Assembly (NCBI GenBank): GCA_948874605.1
Contig: CAQRXS010000002.1
Coordinates: 1-48,619, forward strand
Origin: an uncultured Bacilli bacterium
Lineage (GTDB): Bacteria > Bacillota_I > Bacilli_A > RF39 > UBA660
Direction: 5' to 3'
DNA length: 48,619 nt
A model generated the notes under the pieces. The model searched no databases, was not told the DNA's origin, and saw only the letters and a program-made list of their open reading frames with translations. Shown one piece after another: positions 8,355 through 14,740 of the stretch (position 1 is its first letter; every line of letters begins with the position of its first letter). The position numbers and the translations under genes were made by a program.

Positions 8355-8923
8355 AATTTTTGAATGATGTGTTGACTAGCATTTTGAAAATAAAATAACC
8401 TATTATTGTTTATCTTTGTAATTAGTTTTGAAATATTTTTATTACTCCCTAGAAAATAAAAACGTGATTTTTCCGAGTTATTTTCTATAATATATTTTAG
8501 CATATTTTCTGTAGATTGGAATATATTTGTTGGAAAAAATAATATTTCTGTCTTTCTCTTTGCTTTCTTTATTAAGGTTAAATATGTTTCGTTTAAATTT
8601 ACAATAATTTGATTCTTTTTTAACTGAAAAAGGTTTATTTCTTTTTGGAATGTTATTTGTTTTATGTTATTGTTGTTTAAAATAGAAGTGAGAATTTCCT
8701 TGTCAATTTCTTCATAATGCAATGGAAGTATAATTCTTATTTTCTTTGTATGAAAGAGTGTGCTCCATTTTTCTTGTTTTACTAATTGAGAAAATTCTTC
8801 TTCAAAAATAGGTATATTTCTTATTTTGCCATATTTCATTGCTTTCGGAGATATTTTATATTCTTGTATTTCTTCTTTTTCCATATATTGAATTATGTTC
8901 TCATAAAAATATAAAGTAATCAT
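8345..8923 (-). CDS. Uncharacterised protein downstream of spoIIQ, possibly a degenerate actin-fold protein
   Basis: This 192-residue protein is not recognised outright. The segments 'KISPKAMKYGKIRNIPIF', 'IRIILPLHY' and 'NQIIVNLNETYLTLI' fall in the order and spacing of an MreB-type actin fold, but the ATP-binding glycines are missing. In Bacillus the gene mbl (MreB-like) follows spoIIQ-spoIIID, so position supports a decayed or specialised actin relative; this is inference. It has only a weak Shine-Dalgarno (AAAAGA) and lies behind a terminator-like hairpin after spoIIQ, so expression may depend on read-through. Confidence 0.6.
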   Translation of the reverse strand: MITLYFYENIIQYMEKEEIQEYKISPKAMKYGKIRNIPIFEEEFSQLVKQEKWSTLFHTKKIRIILPLHYEEIDKEILTSILNNNNIKQITFQKEINLFQLKKNQIIVNLNETYLTLIKKAKRKTEILFFPTNIFQSTENMLKYIIENNSEKSRFYFLGSNKNISKLITKINNNRLFYFQNASQHIIQKLIP

Positions 8924-8927
8924 TCTT

Positions 8928-8950
8928 TTAAAAAAATCCCTTGTGGGATT
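8928..8950 (-). terminator. Hairpin terminator directly after spoIIQ
   Basis: AATCCC (8935-8940) pairs with GGGATT (8945-8950) around a 4-base loop, followed on the minus strand by seven Ts. It separates spoIIQ from the 192-aa gene, whose start is only 12 bases beyond the stem. Confidence 0.75.
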
Positions 8951-9596
8951 AATTTAATTCTGAAATGTTTTTATCAAACACATTATTTGGATTTATTAAA
9001 ACACCATCCATATATGTTTCAAAAAGAAGAGTTTGTTTTTTTTCTGTTTGTAATTTTGATTCTCCTGATTTTGCTAGTACATCTCCAGTTTTTACAGCAT
9101 CTCCAACGTTTACTTTTGCCTCACCATAGGTATAATAAACTGTTGTTAGCTTATTAGTATGTTCTACTGTTATTACATTACCTAATATTTCATCTGTTTT
9201 AATATCTTTTATTTTTCCTTCTGCTACTGCAAGACAGTCAAATTCTTCATCACTTTCATAAAGTATTCCTGTATTTGGCATGTAAGTATTCTCAAAGAAG
9301 ATAAGTGCTTTTGCTTGATTTTCTTCTGTATCTTCTTTGTTATAAAATTCTTTTGCAACAGTAACTTTTTCGCTTGCAAATGGCTTTTGAATTGAGTCTA
9401 ATTCTTTTTGTGTTTCTTCGTTTTCTGGAGTTTCCGATTCATTAAATACACTCATAGTGTAATTATAATGTTCATCACTTTCTACTTTTTTGTCTAGTAA
9501 ATTCTTACCTAATACAGTTATTCCAAAGGCAAATAAACCCACGATAAGTAAGTAACAAGTTGGTAAAACATACTTTTTTAATTTTCTTTTTTTCAT
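8949..9596 (-). CDS. spoIIQ: SpoIIQ-like stage II sporulation protein (degenerate M23/LytM)
   Basis: SpoIIQ is a forespore membrane protein that meets SpoIIIAH across the intermembrane space during engulfment. One transmembrane helix (about residues 9-30) is followed by a low-complexity linker and an M23-fold domain (about 95-205). The metallopeptidase residues are lost: the expected H-x-x-x-D reads 'NTGILY' near 108, and the closing HxH reads 'LLFETYMDG' near 190. It should therefore bind rather than cut. It lies directly downstream of spoIID, as in Bacillus. Its Shine-Dalgarno, GGAGG, is buried in a 7-bp hairpin (see 9602-9628). Confidence 0.88.
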   Translation of the reverse strand: MKKRKLKKYVLPTCYLLIVGLFAFGITVLGKNLLDKKVESDEHYNYTMSVFNESETPENEETQKELDSIQKPFASEKVTVAKEFYNKEDTEENQAKALIFFENTYMPNTGILYESDEEFDCLAVAEGKIKDIKTDEILGNVITVEHTNKLTTVYYTYGEAKVNVGDAVKTGDVLAKSGESKLQTEKKQTLLFETYMDGVLINPNNVFDKNISELN

Positions 9597-9601
9597 TTCT
9601 T

Positions 9602-9628
9602 TTCCTCCTAAATTTATTGTGGGAGGAA
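9602..9628 (-). promoter_or_regulatory. Hairpin sequestering the spoIIQ Shine-Dalgarno
   Basis: On the minus strand TTCCTCC pairs perfectly with GGAGGAA 13 bases later. The second arm is the spoIIQ ribosome-binding site, which ends 7 bases before its ATG. Such a stem would hide the SD unless opened, so translation could be conditional. It lies 9 bases after the spoIID stop; translating ribosomes finishing spoIID might disturb the stem. Confidence 0.6.
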
Positions 9629-9637
9629 CTTTTTATT

Positions 9638-10573
9638 TTATACATTTATTTTTTTAATTTCTGTATTTTGATAGTAATGTTTAATTATTTGTTCATAGTT
9701 ATAGCCATCTTTAGCCATTCCATTGGCACCGTATTGACTCATTCCAACTCCGTGACCATAGCCTTTTGTTATGATAGTTACTTCTTCATTTTGAATTGTT
9801 ATTTGAAAATCTGTTGAACGTAAGCCTAATTTTGAACGAAATTCTGTTCCTTTCCAAGTTGTATTATTGATTGTAATTTCTGTTACTCTGTTTGTATTAC
9901 TTCTTTCTATATTTTCAATGTTTATACTTTCACAAGTTATGTTTAGGGCATTGCAAAATTCTTCTTTTGATAGAATCTTTTCATATTCATAATTTTGAAT
10001 AGATTCATTATCCCATTTCGAATCTACACTTTTTAAATAAGGTAAATCTTGTTTAAAGACCAGCTCTGATTCTTCTGTGTAACCATTGCTCATGGAAAAA
10101 TAAAAGGCATTAATTATTTCATCATCAAAGGTTATAACTTCTGATTGAGTGTTCATAACTGCATTTCTTATTTTTAAATAGTATGGAAAAAAACTTAATC
10201 CCCATTGCGATAATAATAGTCTGTTATTTTTGTAAGCTTGATCTTTTGTTCCAATAATAAGGTCATACTCTAAATCTTTGCGAGCAGCGATTTTATTCAT
10301 CGCATAAGTACGCGCGGCTACGGCCTGGGCTTTTAGGGCTTCTTCATTAAATGATGCTGGCATTTCTGCCGCGACTACTCCGACGATATAATCTTCTAGA
10401 TTTATTTCTTCGATTGTATTTTCTGTTTCATTTAAGAGCCTTACTTTTATTGGTTCTTTTCCTTCTTCTGGTGGGATGGGAATTGTATAGTTATTTTCCT
10501 CTGCATAGCTTAATACGATAGTTAATATAATCATTAATGCTACTACTATGGATAATAGTATTTTGTTTTTCAT
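9638..10573 (-). CDS. spoIID: Stage II sporulation protein D (SpoIID), lytic transglycosylase
   Basis: SpoIID degrades peptidoglycan during engulfment together with SpoIIM and SpoIIP. One N-terminal membrane helix (about residues 4-24) is followed by the SpoIID domain. The catalytic glutamate lies in 'VGVVAAEMPASF' (Glu70), followed by 'EALKAQAVAARTYA'. The C-terminal signature 'GYGHGVGMSQYGANGMA' is complete. The 311-residue length is normal. It is the first gene of a spoIID-spoIIQ pair. In Bacillus spoIID is sigma-E dependent; I could not define such a promoter here. Confidence 0.96.
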   Translation of the reverse strand: MKNKILLSIVVALMIILTIVLSYAEENNYTIPIPPEEGKEPIKVRLLNETENTIEEINLEDYIVGVVAAEMPASFNEEALKAQAVAARTYAMNKIAARKDLEYDLIIGTKDQAYKNNRLLLSQWGLSFFPYYLKIRNAVMNTQSEVITFDDEIINAFYFSMSNGYTEESELVFKQDLPYLKSVDSKWDNESIQNYEYEKILSKEEFCNALNITCESINIENIERSNTNRVTEITINNTTWKGTEFRSKLGLRSTDFQITIQNEEVTIITKGYGHGVGMSQYGANGMAKDGYNYEQIIKHYYQNTEIKKINV

Positions 10574-10582
10574 GGTATCTCC

Positions 10583-10762
10583 TTATAGAAATTCTAGTAT
10601 AAAGTTTGTTGTGACGTATCCTAGGGCTAAGCTCAATAATAATACTAATATTCTTGTTTCCCAAATTCTATTTTTCTTGATAATTTTTTCAAAATTCACT
10701 CCAGAAAGAGCAAATGCTGAAGCACAAGAAAAAAAGATGTAAAAATATATTTTGTAATTCAT
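10583..10762 (-). CDS. DUF1146 small membrane protein (YwzB-like)
   Basis: This is a 59-residue protein with two hydrophobic helices around a central 'NFEKIIKKNRIWETRIL', which matches the DUF1146/YwzB pattern. Function is unknown. In Bacillus ywzB also lies beside spoIID, so position and sequence agree. I chose the ATG at 10762, which has GAGGAG at correct spacing; an ATG six codons upstream lacks one. The start sits immediately at the end of rpiB, suggesting co-transcription. Confidence 0.75.
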   Translation of the reverse strand: MNYKIYFYIFFSCASAFALSGVNFEKIIKKNRIWETRILVLLLSLALGYVTTNFILEFL

Positions 10763-10763
10763 T

Positions 10764-11204
10764 TTATGCTCCTCGTTCATAATTTATGATTTTTTCAATT
10801 CTTCTTAAATGCCTTTCATCTTCATCATAAGGAGCTTCAAGAAATATTTTTACTAATTTCAGTGATTTTTCTAAACCTAGACCTCCAAAGGCAATTACAT
10901 TTGCTCGGTTATGATTTTTGGCATAATATGCATCATTTTCTGATGTGATATGAGCACAACGTATGCCTTTTACCTTATTTGCCGCGATTGATATTCCAAT
11001 TCCTGTTCCACAAGAAAGAATACCTAAAGAATCTTTTTCTTTTATAACATTATTACATACATCAAAGGCAAAATCAGGGTAATCATCTGTTGGATAATTT
11101 TCTAATTTTGTATAAGCTACATCCAAACCTTCTTGTTTTAGTTCTTCATAAATTTCTTTTGCTATTTTTTCCCCGCCATGATCGGCTCCTATAAATATTT
11201 TCAT
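10764..11204 (-). CDS. rpiB: Ribose-5-phosphate isomerase B
   Basis: It interconverts ribose 5-phosphate and ribulose 5-phosphate in the pentose phosphate pathway. The opening 'MKIFIGADHGG' and the catalytic-cysteine motif 'GILSCGTGIGISIAANK' (Cys66) are those of RpiB/LacAB. 'NRANVIAFGG' follows. The 146-residue length is typical. The DUF1146 gene follows immediately. In Bacillus ywlF (rpiB) lies in the same wider neighbourhood as prmC, spoIIR and mntP, genes also found in this window. Confidence 0.96.
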   Translation of the reverse strand: MKIFIGADHGGEKIAKEIYEELKQEGLDVAYTKLENYPTDDYPDFAFDVCNNVIKEKDSLGILSCGTGIGISIAANKVKGIRCAHITSENDAYYAKNHNRANVIAFGGLGLEKSLKLVKIFLEAPYDEDERHLRRIEKIINYERGA

Positions 11205-11230
11205 AATAACCTACTTTCTTCTATTATTAT

Positions 11231-11265
11231 AAAAAAGAAAAAAGAAAACTGCAATTGTTATGCAG
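11231..11265 (-). terminator. Terminator of rpmE
   Basis: CTGCA (11249-11253) pairs with TGCAG (11261-11265); the minus strand continues TTTTCTTTTTTC. It overlaps the rpmE stop codon. Confidence 0.7.
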
Positions 11266-11473
11266 CTTTCTTGTCACTATTCATATTATATTTACGATTA
11301 AATTTTTCGATGTTTCCAGCTTTGCTTGCTTTTCCTTGTTTTCCTGTATAGAACGGATGACATTCTGAGCAAACTTCAACTTCGATATCTTCCTTTGTAG
11401 ATAATGTTTTAAAAGTTGCTCCACAAGCACATTTTACTGTAACTTCTTTCATTTCTGGATGAATATTTTTCAT
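11258..11473 (-). CDS. rpmE: 50S ribosomal protein L31, zinc-binding (C+) type
   Basis: The sequence [20 protein letters not shown] is a textbook L31 start. Four cysteines, in CAC and CSEC, mark the zinc-binding form, which can serve as a zinc reserve, and the protein contains 'HPFYTGKQG'. The start at 11473 gives 71 residues and has AAAGGAG; an upstream in-frame codon would add eight unrelated residues. A stem-loop lies just before the Shine-Dalgarno, and a good promoter lies upstream. Confidence 0.96.
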   Translation of the reverse strand: MKNIHPEMKEVTVKCACGATFKTLSTKEDIEVEVCSECHPFYTGKQGKASKAGNIEKFNRKYNMNSDKKAA

Positions 11474-11488
11474 AATACGCTCCTTTCG

Positions 11489-11510
11489 CCATACCAATTT
11501 TTTGGCATAG
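11489..11510 (-). promoter_or_regulatory. rpmE leader stem-loop
   Basis: On the minus strand CTATGCCAA pairs with TTGGTATGG (two G-U pairs) around AAAA. It ends four bases before the AAAGGAG ribosome-binding site. Ribosomal-protein leaders in rpmE genes of Firmicutes are known as L31 autoregulatory elements; whether this short stem belongs to that class is inference. Confidence 0.45.
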
Positions 11511-11528
11511 TAATTTCTTTTCTAATGT

Positions 11529-11556
11529 ATTATATCATATTTTTAACTGTTGACAA
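11529..11556 (-). promoter_or_regulatory. rpmE promoter
   Basis: TTGTCA, then 16 bases, then TATAAT with TGA just before it (extended -10), on the minus strand. Transcription would start about 50 bases before the rpmE ATG, so the leader stem is inside the mRNA. Confidence 0.75.
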
Positions 11557-11590
11557 GTATATTTTATGGTGTTTTTGTTAATTCGTCTTT

Positions 11591-12088
11591 TTAACCTAAT
11601 AATTTTCCTACTTGATAGACAATAGAATCACATTTTTTCATCGCAATTGTTTTAAAATAGGCTTTGCCTCCGACTGTGAGTGCAGAGATAAATGATGTTA
11701 CTAGAGTAGTTGCAAGAATAAGATTCATACCTAGCATAGACAAGTATGTGGTTAATACTGCGCCAAGAGAACCACTGACAATTCCACAAATATCTCCTAT
11801 TACATCGTTACATACGCTTGAAACCTTATTACTATTTTTTAAAAGTTTAATACATGCAGAGGCCCCTTTTATTTTTTTGGAATTCATCGCGTGAAAGGGT
11901 GCTTCTTTAGCAGTTATTGCCGCGACTCCAATCATATCAAATAAAATACCCATAGCTATAACAAGCAATAATATTACTGTTAAAATAATTACATTAAAAT
12001 TTGATAAAAATGAAGATAATCCACTGAAAATTGCCGATAATAGAAAAGCAATTATTGATACTTCGATTACCCATTTTTTTTCTTTCAA
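11591..12088 (-). CDS. oapA: DUF21-like membrane protein, probable OLE-RNA-associated protein OapA
   Basis: The 165-residue protein has about four hydrophobic helices. Between the second and third, 'AITAKEAPFHAMNSKKIKGA' and 'IKLLKNSNKVSSVCND' resemble the DUF21 region of CNNM/CorB magnesium transporters. OapA is a small four-helix membrane protein encoded directly after the large OLE RNA and forms a membrane ribonucleoprotein with it, linked to magnesium and stress tolerance. The ~500-nt structured RNA immediately upstream supports this reading. Translation starts at a TTG (12088) behind GAGGATG. The identity rests on fold pattern plus position; a plain CNNM-like protein is the alternative. 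Confidence 0.65.
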   Translation of the reverse strand: MKEKKWVIEVSIIAFLLSAIFSGLSSFLSNFNVIILTVILLLVIAMGILFDMIGVAAITAKEAPFHAMNSKKIKGASACIKLLKNSNKVSSVCNDVIGDICGIVSGSLGAVLTTYLSMLGMNLILATTLVTSFISALTVGGKAYFKTIAMKKCDSIVYQVGKLLG

Positions 12089-12111
12089 TTTACATCCTCT
12101 TTCTTTTATTT

Positions 12112-12134
12112 AAAAAAAGTTCTTAATCGAACCT
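12112..12134 (-). terminator. Terminator of the large non-coding RNA
   Basis: AAGTTC (12117-12122) pairs with GAACCT (12129-12134, one G-U pair) around a 6-base loop, and the minus strand continues into seven Ts. It separates the RNA from the downstream membrane-protein gene by about 25 bases. Confidence 0.75.
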
Positions 12135-12605
12135 TTCTATTCTTAATTTTTCTGTGGTAAATCACAAATTAATTTTACAGCTTAGGTCGAGTTGAATTTC
12201 TCTATTTTCCACCTTAGGTTACCCATGGGCGATTTCTCTTTCAGGAAAATAATTAAATGTCGCCATTTTAATTACTCGATTGCCACTTAGTCTGTACCTT
12301 AATCCTTATGATGTAACATTCTAGAGGTTTTCCCTAACACATATGGATAATACTTATTCGCTTTTGCAATAATATTTTCAAACTTGTATCCCATATTACC
12401 ACTCACGACATGTGCTTTTATCGTTTTTCTTGCGCAGTAAAAGGAGGTTGGTTATATGCCATTATAACTTTCCTTAAACTTTAAATTATATATTCACCCC
12501 ATCCTGGGCGGACGAAGCAAGCTATATAAAGTGCCATTCACACAATTGATAGATTTTTAGCCCTACCTTCATATTATTTATGTGACTAGAATAATGCACC
12601 ACATG
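12112..12605 (-). ncRNA. Large structured non-coding RNA (~495 nt), candidate OLE RNA
   Basis: No protein is encoded here, yet the stretch is visibly richer in G and C than its surroundings (for example near 12500-12520). It has a perfect consensus promoter at one end and a hairpin terminator at the other. It lies directly upstream of a small four-helix DUF21-like membrane protein. OLE (ornate large extremophilic) RNA has this size, gene order and partner. I rejected RNase P RNA (no GAGGAAAGTC or ACAGAA...GGCTTA pair) and tmRNA (no 3' CCA, no tag frame). Existence as an RNA is strongly supported; the OLE identity is inference from context. Confidence 0.7.
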
Positions 12606-12611
12606 TTCAGC

Positions 12612-12640
12612 ATTATAGCATATCAATCAACATTTGTCAA
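12612..12640 (-). promoter_or_regulatory. Perfect consensus sigma-A promoter of the large RNA
   Basis: On the minus strand TTGACA (12635-12640), exactly 17 bases, then TATAAT (12612-12617). It is the best promoter in the window. Its -35 overlaps the last codon and stop of the upstream regulator gene. Transcription would begin near 12605. Confidence 0.9.
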
Positions 12641-13149
12641 ACGTTTGTTTTTGCACGTAAAAATTCTTGCTTTTTATTTAAATTCTTTTGAGCACATTTA
12701 CCATAAAGCCAATCAATGGAATAACCATATTTTAAGGCTATTTCAATGGCAAAGGCTGTAAGAAGAAAATATTTCCCTTTACGATAATTTCTAATATTAG
12801 ATTCACAAGAGTTCAATATTTTTGCTAAAGCAACATTTGTGAAATGTTGTTCCTCACATATTTTATTTATGTTTTTTCCCATTTGGCAAAGTGAAATACC
12901 TTTTTTGGAATTTTTATAATATTTATCGCTTGTTAATCCAAGTATATAATCCATACTTAAATTAAGATAATCCGCAAGTTCTGATAAATGTTCTATAGGT
13001 ATAATTCTTTCCTTTTCATATAAGCAGACCGTGCTTCGATTTGACAAATTTAAGATATTTGCTATATCTTGCTGTGTTAAATCATATGTTTCTCTTATAT
13101 ATTTTATACGCTCACAAACCGATATATTTTTTTCTGAAACATTTATCAT
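12637..13149 (-). CDS. Transcriptional regulator with two XRE-type HTH domains
   Basis: The 170-residue product has two helix-turn-helix units. The first spans about residues 12-68 ('RIKYIRETYDLTQQDIANIL' followed by 'YEKERIIPIEHLSELADYL'). The second spans about 88-150 ('MGKNINKICEEQHFTNVALA' followed by 'YRKGKYFLLTAFAIEIALKY'). I start it at the ATG at 13149, behind GGTG; another ATG six codons upstream is possible. It has the same tandem-HTH plan as the gene at 14151-14606. A 15-bp palindrome lies about 57 bases upstream and may be its operator. Confidence 0.8.
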   Translation of the reverse strand: MINVSEKNISVCERIKYIRETYDLTQQDIANILNLSNRSTVCLYEKERIIPIEHLSELADYLNLSMDYILGLTSDKYYKNSKKGISLCQMGKNINKICEEQHFTNVALAKILNSCESNIRNYRKGKYFLLTAFAIEIALKYGYSIDWLYGKCAQKNLNKKQEFLRAKTNV

Positions 13150-13206
13150 GGCAATCACCATGGTCATTCTCTCATGTTTACTTTTTTTCGCTTTTTATTG
13201 TTTTCA

Positions 13207-13221
13207 ACATATGCGATATGT
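13207..13221. promoter_or_regulatory. Palindrome, candidate operator of the adjacent XRE regulator
   Basis: ACATAT-GCG-ATATGT is a perfect inverted repeat of 6-bp arms around 3 bases. It lies in the 260-base gap between the regulator and the SGNH-like gene. Size and symmetry fit an XRE dimer site. Apart from this site I see nothing in 13150-13410; short frames there lack ribosome-binding sites. Confidence 0.4.
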
Positions 13222-13410
13222 GGTATATTGTGTATATAATAAAGAGGACAAATTACAAAAGAAATTAATATTTTTCGTGAGTTTACTAGCAAATAATAAT
13301 AATATGATTATGTTATAAATGGCGGTGAGGCAACTTTAAAAGCAGCTTGCTTGTCGAAAATTTAAGTATGTCTTATAATTTTAAAATAAAATAATTATTT
13401 TTTTCTTTAT

Positions 13411-14088
13411 TTACTTATCTTTTAAACGTTCTATTATTTGCTCACTGATATAACGATGCCCTTTATAATTTAAATAATAGCTTTCTTCATTAAAAAAGAA
13501 TTCCTTTTTTTGTACTATATCTTCAATATCTATAAATTCAATATTGTATTTCTTACATATTTCTTTTAGTCCTTCATTTATTTTGCTTATTTTTTCTATT
13601 TTTATTTTACTACTTGGATAAAGGCTAATTAAAAAAATTTTTTTATCATTATAAATTCTTAAAAAATTTAAGATTTTTTCCATATTATTTAAGTAGGTTT
13701 CTATATCTTTTGTTTTTAATTCTTGTTTTTTATTTAATTCATACATTCCAAGAGCAATCGTTAAAATTCTTGCTTTTGAATTTGCTTGTTGAATAGAAAT
13801 ACTAGTGCTTTCTAGGGTATAATTATTTTTTAATTTCATTTTTAATGTATCAGAAGTTTCTTCTAAATTGGCAAATTCGGTTATATACTCTTCTAAAATG
13901 CTATTTTCTTCATAATAGTCACGAATATAATCATTAAAACTATAACCTTGAACATTGTATGCTGTTTCACCCAGAGATAGTCCATCTCCCAAAGCTATAA
14001 TATTCATTCTTTCGTGATAGAAGTTTTTGTAAATTACAAATGTTATTATAATTCCCATTATGATTGTAAGAATGATTTTTTTTTTCAT
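13411..14088 (-). CDS. SGNH/GDSL-fold protein with degenerate active site
   Basis: A signal-anchor helix (about residues 4-20) is followed by a SGNH-hydrolase-like domain: block I 'IIALGDGLSLG' (30-40), block III 'TIALGMYELN', and a last block near 'YYLNYKGHRYIS'. The fold pattern is clear but the chemistry is not. The nucleophile serine of GDS is a glycine (Gly36). The GxND block reads GMYE. The D-x-x-H of the last block is absent, leaving only the structural GH. It is probably an extracytoplasmic pseudoenzyme. It lies between two tandem-HTH regulators on the same strand. Confidence 0.7.
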   Translation of the reverse strand: MKKKIILTIIMGIIITFVIYKNFYHERMNIIALGDGLSLGETAYNVQGYSFNDYIRDYYEENSILEEYITEFANLEETSDTLKMKLKNNYTLESTSISIQQANSKARILTIALGMYELNKKQELKTKDIETYLNNMEKILNFLRIYNDKKIFLISLYPSSKIKIEKISKINEGLKEICKKYNIEFIDIEDIVQKKEFFFNEESYYLNYKGHRYISEQIIERLKDK

Positions 14089-14150
14089 TTTTCCACCTTA
14101 ATTAATTTTATGTAATTTAAAAAAAAATAGTCTTTTTGAACTATTTTAAA

Positions 14151-14606
14151 TTATACCCCTACTTTTGTGACTTTCTTTTCTTTCCTTAGTAATAACATAT
14201 CTGATGATAGTTTATAAAGTTTACAAAATGCATATAAAAAGTTTGTAGAAATTAATGTTCTTCCAGTTTCATAATGGCTTAAACATGAAATACTATAGTT
14301 TAATTTTTCAATTAATTCTTTTTGGGAAATGCCCATTTGTTTTCTAGTTTTTTTTAAATGTTTGCCTAATTTTTCTAAGTCTATCTCTACTGGTTTGTAT
14401 TCTTTATTTTCTTCTGTTAAACCAAATAAGTAATCGAGACTATAATTATATTTATTAGCATACTCTATTAGATATTTTAAAGGGATTGTATCTTTGCCTG
14501 TTTCCCAACCTGAAACGGTTGAATAATCAACACCTAATATTTCCGCTATTTCTTTTTGCTTTATACCTTTTTTCTCTCTTGTATATCTTAGTCTTTTTAC
14601 TATCAT
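14151..14606 (-). CDS. Second transcriptional regulator with two XRE-type HTH domains
   Basis: The product (151 residues from the ATG at 14606) has HTH 1 at about residues 4-60 ('RLRYTREKKGIKQKEIAEIL' then 'GVDYSTVSGWETGKDTIPLK') and HTH 2 at about 79-138 ('KHLKKTRKQMGISQKELIEK' then 'YETGRTLIS'). Both keep the recognition-helix pattern. The ATG at 14606 follows GGTGG; a GTG four codons earlier is the alternative. It resembles the regulator at 12637-13149 in architecture, so the two likely arose from one ancestor. The target is unknown. Confidence 0.82.
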   Translation of the reverse strand: MIVKRLRYTREKKGIKQKEIAEILGVDYSTVSGWETGKDTIPLKYLIEYANKYNYSLDYLFGLTEENKEYKPVEIDLEKLGKHLKKTRKQMGISQKELIEKLNYSISCLSHYETGRTLISTNFLYAFCKLYKLSSDMLLLRKEKKVTKVGV

Positions 14607-14712
14607 AACTTCCACCACAATTTATTTTTTCATAGAAAATAGACTACAGAAATCTATCTTGGAGAATAGTATATTTATGTGGTAGTATATTTTAATTTTA
14701 TTTTTACGAATT

Positions 14713-14740
14713 AAAAAAAAACATCTATTTTAGAGATGTT
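14713..14740 (-). terminator. Terminator of murA
   Basis: AACATCT (14720-14726) pairs perfectly with AGATGTT (14734-14740); the minus strand continues into nine Ts. It overlaps the murA stop codon. Confidence 0.9.

Noticed and set aside
12422..12466. Small minus-strand frame (MAYNQPPFTAQEKR) inside the large RNA
   Set aside because: It has a weak GGAAAG before it but only 14 codons, and it lies within a segment better explained as structured RNA. No family match.
12108..12605. RNase P RNA or tmRNA as explanation for the large RNA
   Set aside because: A GGAAAGT and an ACAGAA string occur, but the universal GAGGAAAGTC core and its GGCTTA partner are absent, and there is no CCA end or tag-peptide frame.
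13277..13318. Possible micro-peptide (MSLLANNNNMIML) on + in the regulator gap
   Set aside because: There is no Shine-Dalgarno at the GTG, it is only 13 codons, and there is no terminator or conserved context.
13031..13318. 95-codon + frame antisense to the first double-HTH regulator
   Set aside because: It is a shadow of the minus-strand gene with no start signal.
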